64,000 nucleotides of DNA from an uncultured Pelagibacteraceae bacterium (lineage in GTDB: Bacteria; Pseudomonadota; Alphaproteobacteria; Pelagibacterales; Pelagibacteraceae), in assembly GCA_902543535.1 (NCBI GenBank), contig CACBYG010000006.1:1-64000 (forward strand), given 5' to 3'. Under the pieces are notes generated by a model, which saw only the letters and a list, made by a program, of their open reading frames with translations, was not told where the DNA came from and did no database searches. Within the stretch, counting starts at the first letter, position 1, and every line of letters starts with the position of its first letter. Shown in pieces: positions 55,691 to 64,000 of the stretch. The translations under genes were made by a program, and so were the position numbers.

Positions 55691-56527
55691 TTAACTTATA
55701 CTTAAATATTCATAAAAGGATCTAATTGAAACAATTAATAAAAATGTTCCAAAAATCTTACTTAATAGGCTTTTATTAATTTTATACACTGCTCTAGCAC
55801 CTAGACGTGCCATAAACATCGTCACAGGTACAAACACAATAAAGCCTAATAAATTTATATATCCAAAACTAAAAGGAGTATTAATATTGTTAATTATTTT
55901 TCCTCCAATAATCATTGTAGTTGTTCCAGTAACAGCAATTAAAATACCCACTGCAGCGGCAGTTCCTATGGATTTTCTAATATCATAGCCAAAAGTTCTC
56001 ATGAAAGGAACCATCAAAGATCCCCCACCTATTCCAAGTGGAACTGAAATAAATCCTATTAAAATTCCCGAAATATTTTTGACTAAATCAGATATTTTTT
56101 TTGGATTTTCTAAAAGCTTCTCTCTAATAAATATGAAAAATAAACCAACAATGAATGCAAATATTGAAAAAAATAGCACTAAATCTGGTGTTCTTAAATT
56201 TACTGCTAGAAAAGTTCCGGCAATTACTCCAAGTAAAATAAAAATTCCAAATGATTTAACCATCTTAAAATCTACAGCGTCATATTCCATATGTGTTTTG
56301 GTTGAAATTATTGAGGTTGGAATAATTATTGCCAAGGATGTTCCAACAGATAAATGCATCCTTGTAACAATATCAAAGTCTAGAACAGTAAAAGCATAGT
56401 ATAAAGCTGGAACCATTATTATTCCTCCACCAACACCAAGTAATCCTGCCATAAAACCAGCTACTGCTGCTGCAATAGCTAAAACAACTAATAAATTTAT
56501 AATTTCATTAATATTTGAAATATCCAT
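55691..56527 (-). CDS. TauE/SafE-family sulfite/anion exporter
   Basis: A 278-residue membrane protein with about eight helices and the repeated family motif: GLLGVGGGIIMVPAL near the N terminus and GFISVPLGIGGGSLMVPFM in the second half. Members export sulfite, sulfoacetate or other small organic anions. It overlaps dusA by 1 nt. Next to a malonyl-CoA decarboxylase and a TRAP system it may move a related carboxylate or sulfonate; the substrate is unknown. Confidence 0.88.
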   Translation of the reverse strand: MDISNINEIINLLVVLAIAAAVAGFMAGLLGVGGGIIMVPALYYAFTVLDFDIVTRMHLSVGTSLAIIIPTSIISTKTHMEYDAVDFKMVKSFGIFILLGVIAGTFLAVNLRTPDLVLFFSIFAFIVGLFFIFIREKLLENPKKISDLVKNISGILIGFISVPLGIGGGSLMVPFMRTFGYDIRKSIGTAAAVGILIAVTGTTTMIIGGKIINNINTPFSFGYINLLGFIVFVPVTMFMARLGARAVYKINKSLLSKIFGTFLLIVSIRSFYEYLSIS

Positions 56528-57531
56528 TATGTATTTGCCTGATTGGCTTTTTCATTATTTTGAACAATTGTCATAATATGTTTTGTTTTTTGAAAATCAG
56601 ATTCTCTAGCCATTAAATTATCACTTAAATATCTTTTCCACTCCTTTGAACCTATTTGGCCATGATACAAACCTACAGTATGTCTCATTATATGGTTAAC
56701 TTTAGTGCCTAATTTAACTTCTTTATCTACATACTCTAAAAGCTGCTCAGCAACCTGTTCTCTTGTAGGATTACTTTTTGTATTAAATATTTCTTTTTCA
56801 ATTTCTACTAATGAATACGGGTTTTGATAAATTGATCTTCCAATCATTACACCATCACAATGATTTAAATGATTATTAATTTCATTTATTTTAGAAATAC
56901 CTCCATTTATAATTATTTCTAAATCTGGGTTTTGTTTTTTAATTTTATAAACCATACTATAATTAAGTTTTGGAATATTTAAATTTTGCTTTGGAGAAAG
57001 TCCTGTTAACATTGCTTTTCTAGCATGTAAAATAAATGTTTTAGTACCCGCATCTCTCATTTTATGAATAAAATTATTTAAATATTCAAACCTTTCTTCA
57101 TTATCAAACCCAATTCTAGTTTTAGCGGTCACTGGAATTTTACATGAATTAACCATCTCATTTATGCATTCAGCTACAAGGTCAGGCTCTTTCATTAAAC
57201 AAGCACCAAACATATTTTTTTGAACTTTTTTACTAGGACAACCTAAGTTAATATTAATTTCATCATATCCCATATCCTCAGCAATTTTTGCAACTTCAGC
57301 TAGCTCCTCTTTATTTGATCCTCCTACCTGCAACGCTAATGGTTTTTCCTCTGGACTATACGATAAGATTTTTTTTCTATCCCCATGTATCGCAGATTTT
57401 GTTGCAACCATTTCGGTATAAAGCATCACATTTTTACTCATTAATCTTAAGAAAAAACGATCGTGTCTATCCGTGCAATCCATCATTGGTGCAACTGAGA
57501 TTTTTCGATTTATTTTATTTTTAGTAGCCAA
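56527..57531 (-). CDS. dusA: tRNA-dihydrouridine synthase A
   Basis: FMN-dependent reduction of uridines 20/20a in tRNA. The 334-residue protein starts with ISVAPMMDCTDRHDR, has the catalytic Cys111 in GACLM preceded by LGCPSKKVQ, and GLSPKQN, IINGGI and GVMIGR. The DRHDR form and the length fit DusA. It overlaps the TRAP large subunit by 11 nt, so an RNA-modifying enzyme is coupled to a transporter operon, probably through genome compaction. Confidence 0.93.
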   Translation of the reverse strand: MATKNKINRKISVAPMMDCTDRHDRFFLRLMSKNVMLYTEMVATKSAIHGDRKKILSYSPEEKPLALQVGGSNKEELAEVAKIAEDMGYDEININLGCPSKKVQKNMFGACLMKEPDLVAECINEMVNSCKIPVTAKTRIGFDNEERFEYLNNFIHKMRDAGTKTFILHARKAMLTGLSPKQNLNIPKLNYSMVYKIKKQNPDLEIIINGGISKINEINNHLNHCDGVMIGRSIYQNPYSLVEIEKEIFNTKSNPTREQVAEQLLEYVDKEVKLGTKVNHIMRHTVGLYHGQIGSKEWKRYLSDNLMARESDFQKTKHIMTIVQNNEKANQANT

Positions 57532-58852
57532 GAGGTTTACCCATTATTTTATCAGGAAGCCATGTCACTATTTCTGGAAAGATACATAAAATTAAAATAG
57601 CTAAAGCCATTATAATCATGAATGGTATCGAGCCTTTTAAAATTTCTGACAAACTAACATCTGGGGTAATACCTTTAATTATATAGAGATTTAATCCAAC
57701 TGGTGGGGTTATTAATCCTATCTCCATATTAATAGTAAATACAATTGCAAACCAATATGGATCAAAACCTAATGTAGTAATTACTGGTAACAATATAGCA
57801 GAAGTCATAACAATAACCGCTACTGGAGGTAAAAAGAAACCAGCTATTAAAAGAAATATATTTATTAATAGAAATACAACCCACTTGTTTGAACTTAGCT
57901 CAACCATACTCTGGGCTAGTGACTGAGTTACATAAAGTTGTGAAAGTGTAAATGCAAAAAGATAAGAGGCTGCAATGATAAACATTATCATTACACTTTC
58001 TTTCATTGAAACTTTAACAATATTCCATATTTTTTTTGGTTGATAAATTTTGTAAACTATAGCGATTAATACAAAAACTAAAAATGCTCCAACACCGGAT
58101 GCCTCTGATGGAGTTGCTACACCACCATATAACACATATAAGACACCTGCTATAATTGCTAAAAATGGAAGAACTCTAGGTAATACTTCAAGTTTTTCTT
58201 TTAACGTTGGAGGTGTTCTATTTCTTAAAGCCTTAGCAGCATCTTTATCAATGAAGTAACTGTGAATAAGAGCCCAAATTGCAAACATACCTGCCAACAT
58301 AAAGCCAGGTACTAATCCGCATAAAAATAATCTACCAATCGATGTACCAGTTGCAATTCCATATACTATTAAAACTATACTTGGAGGAATTAAAACTCCT
58401 AATGTTCCTCCTGCCGCTATAGTCCCTGTAGCAATTTGGTCTGAGTAACCTCTTTTTCTCATCTCGGGTATCCCCATTGTTCCAATAGCTGCACATGTAG
58501 CTGGACTAGATCCACTTAAAGCTGCAAAAATTGAACAAGCACCAATATTAGAAATAACTAAACCACCTGGAAGCCTCCACAACCATCTATCTAAACCGGT
58601 ATATAAATCTTTTCCCGCAGGAGAATTGGCTACTGCCATACCCATTAAAATAAACATTGGTATCGAAAGTAAGACAAATGAATTTAGTCCTGCATAAAAC
58701 GTTTCTGCAAAAACATCTAGCATTTGAAAGCCCTCAAATGACACTAAAAGAACTATTGATACAAAACTTAAACCAAACGCAATTGGAATTCCTGAAAAAA
58801 GTACTATAAGAGTAAATACTGCAACAATAATAGCTATTATTAATGGGTCCAT
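57521..58852 (-). CDS. TRAP transporter large permease subunit (DctM)
   Basis: Sodium-coupled transport subunit with about 12 helices in 443 residues. Typical elements are FSGIPIAFGLSF, SIPMFILMG, GSSPATCAAIGTMGIPEM, GTLGVLIPPS and the C-terminal GLITPPVGLN. It follows dctQ by 3 nt and overlaps dusA. It is the membrane half of a binding-protein-dependent uptake system for a carboxylate. Confidence 0.93.
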   Translation of the reverse strand: MDPLIIAIIVAVFTLIVLFSGIPIAFGLSFVSIVLLVSFEGFQMLDVFAETFYAGLNSFVLLSIPMFILMGMAVANSPAGKDLYTGLDRWLWRLPGGLVISNIGACSIFAALSGSSPATCAAIGTMGIPEMRKRGYSDQIATGTIAAGGTLGVLIPPSIVLIVYGIATGTSIGRLFLCGLVPGFMLAGMFAIWALIHSYFIDKDAAKALRNRTPPTLKEKLEVLPRVLPFLAIIAGVLYVLYGGVATPSEASGVGAFLVFVLIAIVYKIYQPKKIWNIVKVSMKESVMIMFIIAASYLFAFTLSQLYVTQSLAQSMVELSSNKWVVFLLINIFLLIAGFFLPPVAVIVMTSAILLPVITTLGFDPYWFAIVFTINMEIGLITPPVGLNLYIIKGITPDVSLSEILKGSIPFMIIMALAILILCIFPEIVTWLPDKIMGKPLGY

Positions 58853-58855
58853 TTT

Positions 58856-59344
58856 CTAGTCTGTCTCGTCGGTTAACTTAATAATTTCTGCAATGTACTG
58901 AAGTATCATTAAAATAGCCCCAATCATCATTGATGAATATGGTATCCATAGTGGAGGATCCCAAACTGTGCCTGTTGAGTAATTTTTAGTAAATGCCTCT
59001 TCAACCATTATGAAACCAAAATAAAACAGAATTAAAAAAAATAATAAACTTAATAACGAAGTAAAAATTTTTAATCTTAAAACATTTTTTGGGGACAAAA
59101 AGTCGTATATCCACTCCATACTAACATGTGCTTTTTCACTTAAAACATAAGCGCTACCAATGAAAGTAGATGCAACTAACAACATTGTTACTAACTCAGT
59201 TTGCCATGTTATCGCTCTTTGAAAAAAATACCTCTCGAATACTAATTCGACAATCACAAGAATTGACAAAAGCAAAGCCAGAACAGCAAATGCTCCACAA
59301 GCTTTAGCTGTAAAATCACAGAATTTTAAATATTTATTTTTCAT
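58856..59344 (-). CDS. TRAP transporter small permease subunit (DctQ)
   Basis: A 162-residue, four-helix membrane protein with the family's WQTELVTMLLVASTFIGSAYVL region. It lies between the binding-protein gene and the large subunit. A terminator hairpin precedes it, so its expression should be lower than that of the binding protein. Confidence 0.88.
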   Translation of the reverse strand: MKNKYLKFCDFTAKACGAFAVLALLLSILVIVELVFERYFFQRAITWQTELVTMLLVASTFIGSAYVLSEKAHVSMEWIYDFLSPKNVLRLKIFTSLLSLLFFLILFYFGFIMVEEAFTKNYSTGTVWDPPLWIPYSSMMIGAILMILQYIAEIIKLTDETD

Positions 59345-59382
59345 AAAAAAAAACCCCTATTTATTTTTGATAAATAGGGGTT
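59345..59382 (-). terminator. Intrinsic terminator/attenuator between TRAP binding protein and permeases
   Basis: AACCCCTATTTAT and ATAAATAGGGGTT pair around a 5-nt loop (59352-59382). On the minus strand the stem is followed by about nine T. It sits between the binding-protein stop and the small-subunit start, mirroring the hairpin at 12769 in the ABC operon. Confidence 0.85.
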
Positions 59383-59396
59383 CTTTATATATTACT

Positions 59397-60407
59397 TTAT
59401 TTAACTGCCAAAGCCATTTCCATTAGTTTATCTCCACCTGGAACTTTCTCAGCAAAAGCTTTATGAGAAGATTTTTTTGCGATCTCCACCCATGCAGCAT
59501 GATCTTTCTCGTCCATGTAGACTAATTTAACGCCTGCAGCTTTATATGCATCCTCAAATTTTTTATCTAAATTCTCAACTTGAGCAGTCATATATTTTTC
59601 AGCTACTTTTCCAGCAGCCATAAGTGCTTTTTGTTGTTTTGAATTTAAAGCATCATATGATTTTTTTGACATTAGAATTGGTTCATACATAAACCATAAT
59701 CCAAATTTTCCTGGAGGTGTTGCGCAAGTTACTTGCTCATAAATTTTATAACTTACAAAACTTCCTGAACTAGTATTTGCACCTGTTAATACACCTGTTT
59801 GAAGACCAGTATAAATTTCAGATGAAGGCATACTTTGAATACCTGCACCGGCAGCTTCTAACATTTGGTTAAATGCTTTACCAGCAGCTCTCATCACTTG
59901 TCCTTTTGCATCGCTTGGATTTTTGATACATTGAGACTTAGAGGCAAAACCACCTCCTAACCAAGCATCAGATAAAACAACTACACCTGCATCAGTTATA
60001 ATTCTTTTAATTTCAGTCATCATAGGACCTTTATTAAATCTTAACGCGTGATCGTGATTTTTTACAGTACCAGGCATTAAAGTTGCATCAAATTCTGGAT
60101 GGAATTTTGAAGCATATGCTAAAGGAAAAGCAGAAATATCCAACTGACCAGTTGTCATTGGCTTCCACTGTTCTTTTGGTTTGTATAAAGATTTAGCTGG
60201 GTAGATTCTTATATCTATTCCAACATTAGCTTTTTTAACTTCATCTGCAATTATTTGAACCATTTCGTGTCTTGGGTCAAATGAACCGTCAGCTCTTGGA
60301 GTTCCTGGCCATTGGTGACTTGCTTTTAAAGTTACAGCATAAGCAGAACCAATTAAAGTGAACGCAAGAACGAATGAAGTTAAACACAAAGATATTTTTT
60401 TAAACAT
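59397..60407 (-). CDS. TRAP transporter solute-binding protein (DctP family)
   Basis: Periplasmic ligand receptor of 336 residues with a signal peptide (1-24, ending Gly-Ser-Ala-Tyr-Ala). Fold markers include KASHQWPGTPRADG, RIYPAKSLYKPKEQWKPM (a variant of the usual QLG segment), QVMRAAGKAFNQML with the carboxylate-binding Arg, and MPSSEIYTGLQTGVLTGANTS. The start is supported by GAGGGAGAA just upstream. The ligand is probably a small carboxylate; the neighbouring decarboxylase and CoA-transferase suggest malonate or a relative (inference). Confidence 0.9.
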   Translation of the reverse strand: MFKKISLCLTSFVLAFTLIGSAYAVTLKASHQWPGTPRADGSFDPRHEMVQIIADEVKKANVGIDIRIYPAKSLYKPKEQWKPMTTGQLDISAFPLAYASKFHPEFDATLMPGTVKNHDHALRFNKGPMMTEIKRIITDAGVVVLSDAWLGGGFASKSQCIKNPSDAKGQVMRAAGKAFNQMLEAAGAGIQSMPSSEIYTGLQTGVLTGANTSSGSFVSYKIYEQVTCATPPGKFGLWFMYEPILMSKKSYDALNSKQQKALMAAGKVAEKYMTAQVENLDKKFEDAYKAAGVKLVYMDEKDHAAWVEIAKKSSHKAFAEKVPGGDKLMEMALAVK

Positions 60408-60507
60408 TTAATTCTCCCTCTATTGTTATTTATGATAGTTGTATTAAAATGAAGATATCATTAAGAGTCAAGTTAACAAAAAATACACTTAATTTTTAAT
60501 ATTAATT

Positions 60508-61653
60508 ATGGATGGACCACTTAAAAACTTATTGGTAGTTGATTTAACTAGGGTTTTAGTTGGGCCTTATTGTACAATGATTTTATCAGATTTAGGTGCG
60601 AGAGTAATAAAAGTTGAGGCTCCTGAAATAGGTGATGACTCTAGAAAATTTGGTCCTTTTGTTGAGGATTACTCAGCCTATTTTATGTCTCTTAACAGAG
60701 GAAAAGAAAGTATAGCTTTAAATTTAAAAAATTCAGATGACAAAAAAATATTTGATAAAATTTTATCTAAAGCAGATATCTTAGTTGAGAATTTTAAACC
60801 AGGAACCTTAAAAAAATGGGGATACGGTTGGGAAGAGGTTAGTAAAAAGTTTCCTAAATTAATTTATGCTTCAGCGTCAGGTTTTGGACAAACAGGTCCC
60901 TTAAAAGAATTACCTGCATATGATATGGTAGTACAAGGAATGGGTGGACTAATGAGTGTAACAGGTCAACCAAATTCGGAACCTACAAGGGTTGGTACTT
61001 CAATTGGTGATATCACAGCTGGCTTGTTCACAGCAATAGGTATCAATGCAGCTCTATATGATAGACAAAAAACAGGTAAAGGAATGTATATAGATGTTTC
61101 CATGCTTGACTGTCAAATTGCAATTCTTGAAAATGCAATTGCAAGATATTTATCTAAAAATGAAATACCTAAACCTTTGGGCTCAAGGCACCCTTCTATA
61201 GCTCCGTTTGAAGCATTTAAAACTAAAGACAGTTATATAATCATTGCTGCTGGTAATGATAAGTTATTTGAAAAGCTTTGTAATATTTTAGAAGTTACTG
61301 AAATGTTAAGTGATGAAAAATTTAACTCAAATTCTTCTAGGGCAAAAAATATGGATGAACTTAAAACAATTTTAGAAAATAAACTTTCTACTAAATCAAC
61401 AAATGAATGGGTTGTTCAAATGGAGAAAGATAAAATTCCTTGTGGTCCTATATTTAATATAAAAGAAGCGGTTGAAAATCCACAAGTTGAGGCAAGAAAC
61501 ATGATTGTAAAAGCTTATCATAAAGTAATAGGAGATTTTAGATTGGCAGGAAACCCAATTAAAATGTCTACATATGATGATCCTAATAAAAGAGGTGACA
61601 TCCCTGATCTAGATGAACACCGAGAAAAAATAATAAAAGAATTTGTGAATTAA
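60508..61653 (+). CDS. Family III (CaiB/BaiF) CoA-transferase
   Basis: Moves CoA between carboxylic acids through an acyl-aspartate intermediate. The 381-residue protein has VVDLTRVLVGPYCTMILSDLGA, VENFKPGTLKKWG, the catalytic Asp139 in PAYDMVVQGMGGLM and GKGMYIDVSMLD. It is divergent from the TRAP operon with a 100-bp shared promoter region, which suggests that both respond to the same signal. It might activate the imported acid to its CoA ester. The substrate is unproven; a role in amino-acid or carnitine-like metabolism remains possible. Confidence 0.9.
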   Translation: MDGPLKNLLVVDLTRVLVGPYCTMILSDLGARVIKVEAPEIGDDSRKFGPFVEDYSAYFMSLNRGKESIALNLKNSDDKKIFDKILSKADILVENFKPGTLKKWGYGWEEVSKKFPKLIYASASGFGQTGPLKELPAYDMVVQGMGGLMSVTGQPNSEPTRVGTSIGDITAGLFTAIGINAALYDRQKTGKGMYIDVSMLDCQIAILENAIARYLSKNEIPKPLGSRHPSIAPFEAFKTKDSYIIIAAGNDKLFEKLCNILEVTEMLSDEKFNSNSSRAKNMDELKTILENKLSTKSTNEWVVQMEKDKIPCGPIFNIKEAVENPQVEARNMIVKAYHKVIGDFRLAGNPIKMSTYDDPNKRGDIPDLDEHREKIIKEFVN

Positions 61654-61656
61654 AAT

Positions 61657-62178
61657 TTATTGATCTTCTTGAGTATCTTCTTTAGCTAGCTCTTCACTAT
61701 CTGAAATTTCGTCTAAAGATACTTCACCATCTTCACTCATAGTTTCTTCGCCAACTGAACTATCGACGTCAGCTTTTGCAGTTTCAGCTAATTCTGCTAA
61801 ATCTTCTTTTGTAACTTGAATTTTTTCTGGAGTTTTTCTTGCTCTTTTTGATGGAAGAATTGGAGTTCCACTTTTAGAAATTTCACCTTTGTATAAATTT
61901 TCAAAATCATCACCTATATCTTCATCGTCCTCTGCAGTGTCATCAACTTGTTCAACATGTTTTCTAAGTTTATAAACTGCACTATCAGTTAAATCAGATA
62001 CTTGAATTTTTTCTTCTGCAATTTCTCTTAACGAAATAACTGTATTTTTATCATTATCTCTTTCAATTGTTGGTTCTATACCAGCATTTAATTGAGTAGC
62101 TCTCTCTTTAGCGACTAATACTAATTCATAGGGGCTATCTACTTTATCAATGCAGTCTTCTACAGTTACTCTTGCCAT
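61657..62178 (-). CDS. rpoZ: RNA polymerase omega subunit with long acidic tail
   Basis: The first roughly 75 residues are a standard omega subunit ([20 protein letters not shown], then [13 protein letters not shown]). Here the protein goes on to 173 residues, against about 90-130 usual in proteobacteria. The extra part, from about residue 80, is strongly acidic, rich in Asp, Glu and Ser, and probably disordered, with a short basic island [11 protein letters not shown] near 109-119. Its role is unknown. The gene converges on the CoA-transferase gene with a 3-bp gap. Confidence 0.9.
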   Translation of the reverse strand: MARVTVEDCIDKVDSPYELVLVAKERATQLNAGIEPTIERDNDKNTVISLREIAEEKIQVSDLTDSAVYKLRKHVEQVDDTAEDDEDIGDDFENLYKGEISKSGTPILPSKRARKTPEKIQVTKEDLAELAETAKADVDSSVGEETMSEDGEVSLDEISDSEELAKEDTQEDQ

Positions 62179-62221
62179 GCGCAGTATCTATACAGTGAGA
62201 CCTACAAAATCAAGGAGTTTT

Positions 62222-63427
62222 TTATGTATATTGTGGATTTAGCTTACTTCTGACTAAATAAAGCAAAATTATTGAGGTCAAAATATATGCACCTGAAATA
62301 ACAGCTATTTGTTCAATTGAAAAATTGAAATCTATTAGAATCCCAAATAAAGCAGTTCCAAAAGCAGTAGCAAATACCATTAATGCTGTTGTGAGAGCTT
62401 TAATAGATCCAATATGTTTAACACCATAAATTTCAGCCCATGTAGATGATCCCAAAACATTAGCTAAGCCGTTAGTAACACCTAAAAAACCAAAGAAAAT
62501 AAATGATGAGACTTCATTATCAAAAAAGAACAGAACTCCTGTTGCAAAAAAAAGTGGAACATTCATATAAATCAGTAATTTTCTACTGGAAAATTTATCA
62601 ATTAAAAAACCTGAAATAAACAGAGTCACCACAGTTGTTATTGAGTAAACCATAAAAGATTGTGCAATTACATAAGGCCCCCAGTCTTTTGAGCTAGTAA
62701 TGAAGGATTGATAAACAAAAGTACCTGTTGCAATCCATGGTGCAGCTAGCATTGTCATACAAACAATATAAAATCTATAATCACTCAAAACTTCTACCCT
62801 TTTCCATTGTTTAATTTCTTTAGTAATGACTTCTTTTTTATTTTCTTCTCTTGTATCTAATTTAATTTCTTTGACTAAGAAATACGAAGTGATTGGTAAA
62901 ACTACTATTACTAAAATAGAAATAAAAATCCATATATCTCTCCACCCAATAAATGTTAATAAAAAAACAATTAGGACTGGTAAGACAAATTCTGCTAAAG
63001 ACAAACCTAACCAACCTGTACTTAAAGCTCTACCTCTACTTTTTTCAAAAAAACGAGAAATTGTTGTTGTTGCTGTATGGCTTGATAGACCTTGACCAGA
63101 TAATCGCATCAAAAAAATTCCAATGAATAAAAAAATTACAGAAGAAATTTTAGAAAATATAAAACAAGAAATTGATAAAAATACTATTACATATGAGGCA
63201 AATTTTAATATATCTACATCATCTATTTTTTTCCCTATCCAGACTAAAACAACACTACTTAATAAAGTTGCAGAGGCATAAATTGAGCCAAATTGTCCGT
63301 GGGTTATTGATAAGGCTTCTCTAATACTAGAATTAAATAGACCAAGAAAAAAACTCTGTCCAAAACTTGAAAAAAATGTAAAAATAAAAGCAAATATTAT
63401 TACTTTTAAACTTAAAATTTTAAACAT
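62222..63427 (-). CDS. Major facilitator superfamily transporter
   Basis: A 401-residue protein with about 12 helices. The loop between helices 2 and 3 reads GKKIDDVDILK, and RFFEKSRGRALSTGWLGLSLAE in the first half is typical of OFA/NNP-like MFS carriers of organic anions. The central cytoplasmic loop is basic. It starts 11 bp from the divergent dehydrogenase gene, so the promoters must overlap coding sequence. The substrate is unknown; a small monocarboxylate or oxalate-like acid is one guess from the fold group. Confidence 0.85.
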   Translation of the reverse strand: MFKILSLKVIIFAFIFTFFSSFGQSFFLGLFNSSIREALSITHGQFGSIYASATLLSSVVLVWIGKKIDDVDILKFASYVIVFLSISCFIFSKISSVIFLFIGIFLMRLSGQGLSSHTATTTISRFFEKSRGRALSTGWLGLSLAEFVLPVLIVFLLTFIGWRDIWIFISILVIVVLPITSYFLVKEIKLDTREENKKEVITKEIKQWKRVEVLSDYRFYIVCMTMLAAPWIATGTFVYQSFITSSKDWGPYVIAQSFMVYSITTVVTLFISGFLIDKFSSRKLLIYMNVPLFFATGVLFFFDNEVSSFIFFGFLGVTNGLANVLGSSTWAEIYGVKHIGSIKALTTALMVFATAFGTALFGILIDFNFSIEQIAVISGAYILTSIILLYLVRSKLNPQYT

Positions 63428-63438
63428 AGAAAAAAATT

Positions 63439-64000
63439 ATGACTTGTAATGTTGCTTTCATAGGTCTTGGGGTTATGGGCTACCCAATGGCTGGATATAT
63501 ATCAAAAGCCGGACACAATGTAACTGTTTTTAATCGAACTAAATCAAAAGCAGAAAAATGGATTGGTGAATACAAAGGCAAAATGGCTAATACTCCTGCT
63601 GAAGCAGCAGATGGAGCAGACTTTATTTTTACATGTGTTGGAAATGATAATGACCTCAAAGAAGTTTCTTTAGGAGAAAATGGATTATTTAGTACAGCTA
63701 AAAAAGGTTGTGTTTATATTGATAATTCAACAGTTTCTGCTGAAATTTCCAGAGAACTATATGCGGCTGCAAAAAATAAAGGTTTTGATTTTTTAGACGC
63801 ACCTATTTCTGGTGGTCAGGCGGGAGCTGAAGGTGGAAAATTAACTGTTATGGTAGGTGGTGATGAAACTACTTTTAAAAAAGCAGAACCAGTAATTGAT
63901 TGTTACAGCCAAAAAGTAAAATTGATTGGTGCTTCAGGTAGTGGGCAGCTTACTAAAATGATGAATCAAATGTGTATAGCTGGAACTGTTCAAGGTTTAT
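63439..64000 (+). CDS. 3-hydroxyisobutyrate-dehydrogenase-family oxidoreductase (partial, runs off the window)
   Basis: About 187 residues of an NAD(P)-dependent beta-hydroxyacid dehydrogenase are visible from the ATG at 63439 to the window end. The N terminus AFIGLGVMGYPMAGY binds the cofactor, DAPISGGQAGAEGGKLTVMVGG is the substrate motif, and GSGQLTKMMNQ holds the catalytic Lys. Family members reduce tartronate semialdehyde or oxidise 3-hydroxyisobutyrate. The gene is divergent from the MFS gene with only 11 bp between the start codons. Confidence 0.88.
   Translation, partial: MTCNVAFIGLGVMGYPMAGYISKAGHNVTVFNRTKSKAEKWIGEYKGKMANTPAEAADGADFIFTCVGNDNDLKEVSLGENGLFSTAKKGCVYIDNSTVSAEISRELYAAAKNKGFDFLDAPISGGQAGAEGGKLTVMVGGDETTFKKAEPVIDCYSQKVKLIGASGSGQLTKMMNQMCIAGTVQGL

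Noticed and set aside
1-64000. CRISPR arrays, rRNA genes, insertion sequences and known SAR11 riboswitches
   Set aside because: No regularly spaced repeats with unique spacers, no rRNA-like stretches and no transposase-like proteins were seen; no convincing riboswitch core was found in the short gaps, though weak structures could be missed by eye.

Overview
The window looks like a piece of a SAR11-type alphaproteobacterial chromosome ('Candidatus Pelagibacter' or a close relative). This is inferred from gene content and style and was not tested by any search. The DNA is very AT-rich, with long A/T homopolymers and Lys/Asn/Ile-rich proteins. Genes are packed with 1-26 nt overlaps or gaps of a few bases, and convergent genes share stop-codon bases. 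The housekeeping genes (short PurS/PurQ/PurL set, class II DAHP synthase, prpDBC, TRAP and ABC uptake) fit a streamlined marine oligotroph.

Layout. (1) 1-1985: a frameshifted polytopic membrane protein and NAD kinase. (2) 1990-9217: a tRNA-Leu(UAA) and a roughly 7.1 kb genomic island bounded by an 87-bp perfect direct repeat that includes the 5' half of the tRNA. The island carries a secreted serine hydrolase, a small unknown protein and a complete type I restriction-modification operon (hsdM-hsdS-hsdR), but no integrase. (3) 9268-16524: a probable glucosylglycerate locus with synthesis genes (phosphatase, synthase), a sugar-type ABC uptake system without an ATPase gene, and a GH63-like hydrolase. 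The first permease gene is broken by an apparent +1 indel in an A7 tract. (4) 16521-26813: a variable-looking surface-carbohydrate block. It holds a tightly overlapping five-gene operon (TPP enzyme, SDR, AroB-like sugar-phosphate cyclase, FGGY kinase, NeuB-like synthase), plus GtrA, GT2, an epimerase, a PhyH-type dioxygenase and a SAF-domain oxidoreductase. I could not match this set to a pathway I know, and it is the best candidate for undescribed biochemistry.

(5) 26823-35221: GGCT-like protein, CinA-like protein, SfsA, Map, then purB-purC-purS-purQ-purL-bolA-grxD reading rightward. (6) 35222-45097, leftward: rpsD, a SpoU-family methyltransferase, a DUF1989 protein, citramalate synthase, cysS, nadE, class II DAHP synthase, glmS and a GlmU that consists only of the acetyltransferase half. 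(7) 45167-49423: gph, then the methylcitrate-cycle genes prpD-prpB-prpC. The prpD Shine-Dalgarno and TTG start lie inside a 12-bp perfect hairpin. (8) 49434-54378: class Ia ribonucleotide reductase, a phosphohexomutase and a DUF2061 protein. (9) 54375-64000: malonyl-CoA decarboxylase, TauE/SafE exporter, DusA, a DctPQM-type TRAP transporter, a family III CoA-transferase, an unusually long RNA polymerase omega subunit, an MFS transporter and the start of a 3-hydroxyisobutyrate-dehydrogenase-like gene. The decarboxylase, TRAP transporter and CoA-transferase may together form a carboxylate (possibly malonate) uptake and activation module.

In both transport operons a terminator-like hairpin lies between the binding-protein gene and its permease genes, consistent with making much more binding protein than membrane subunits.
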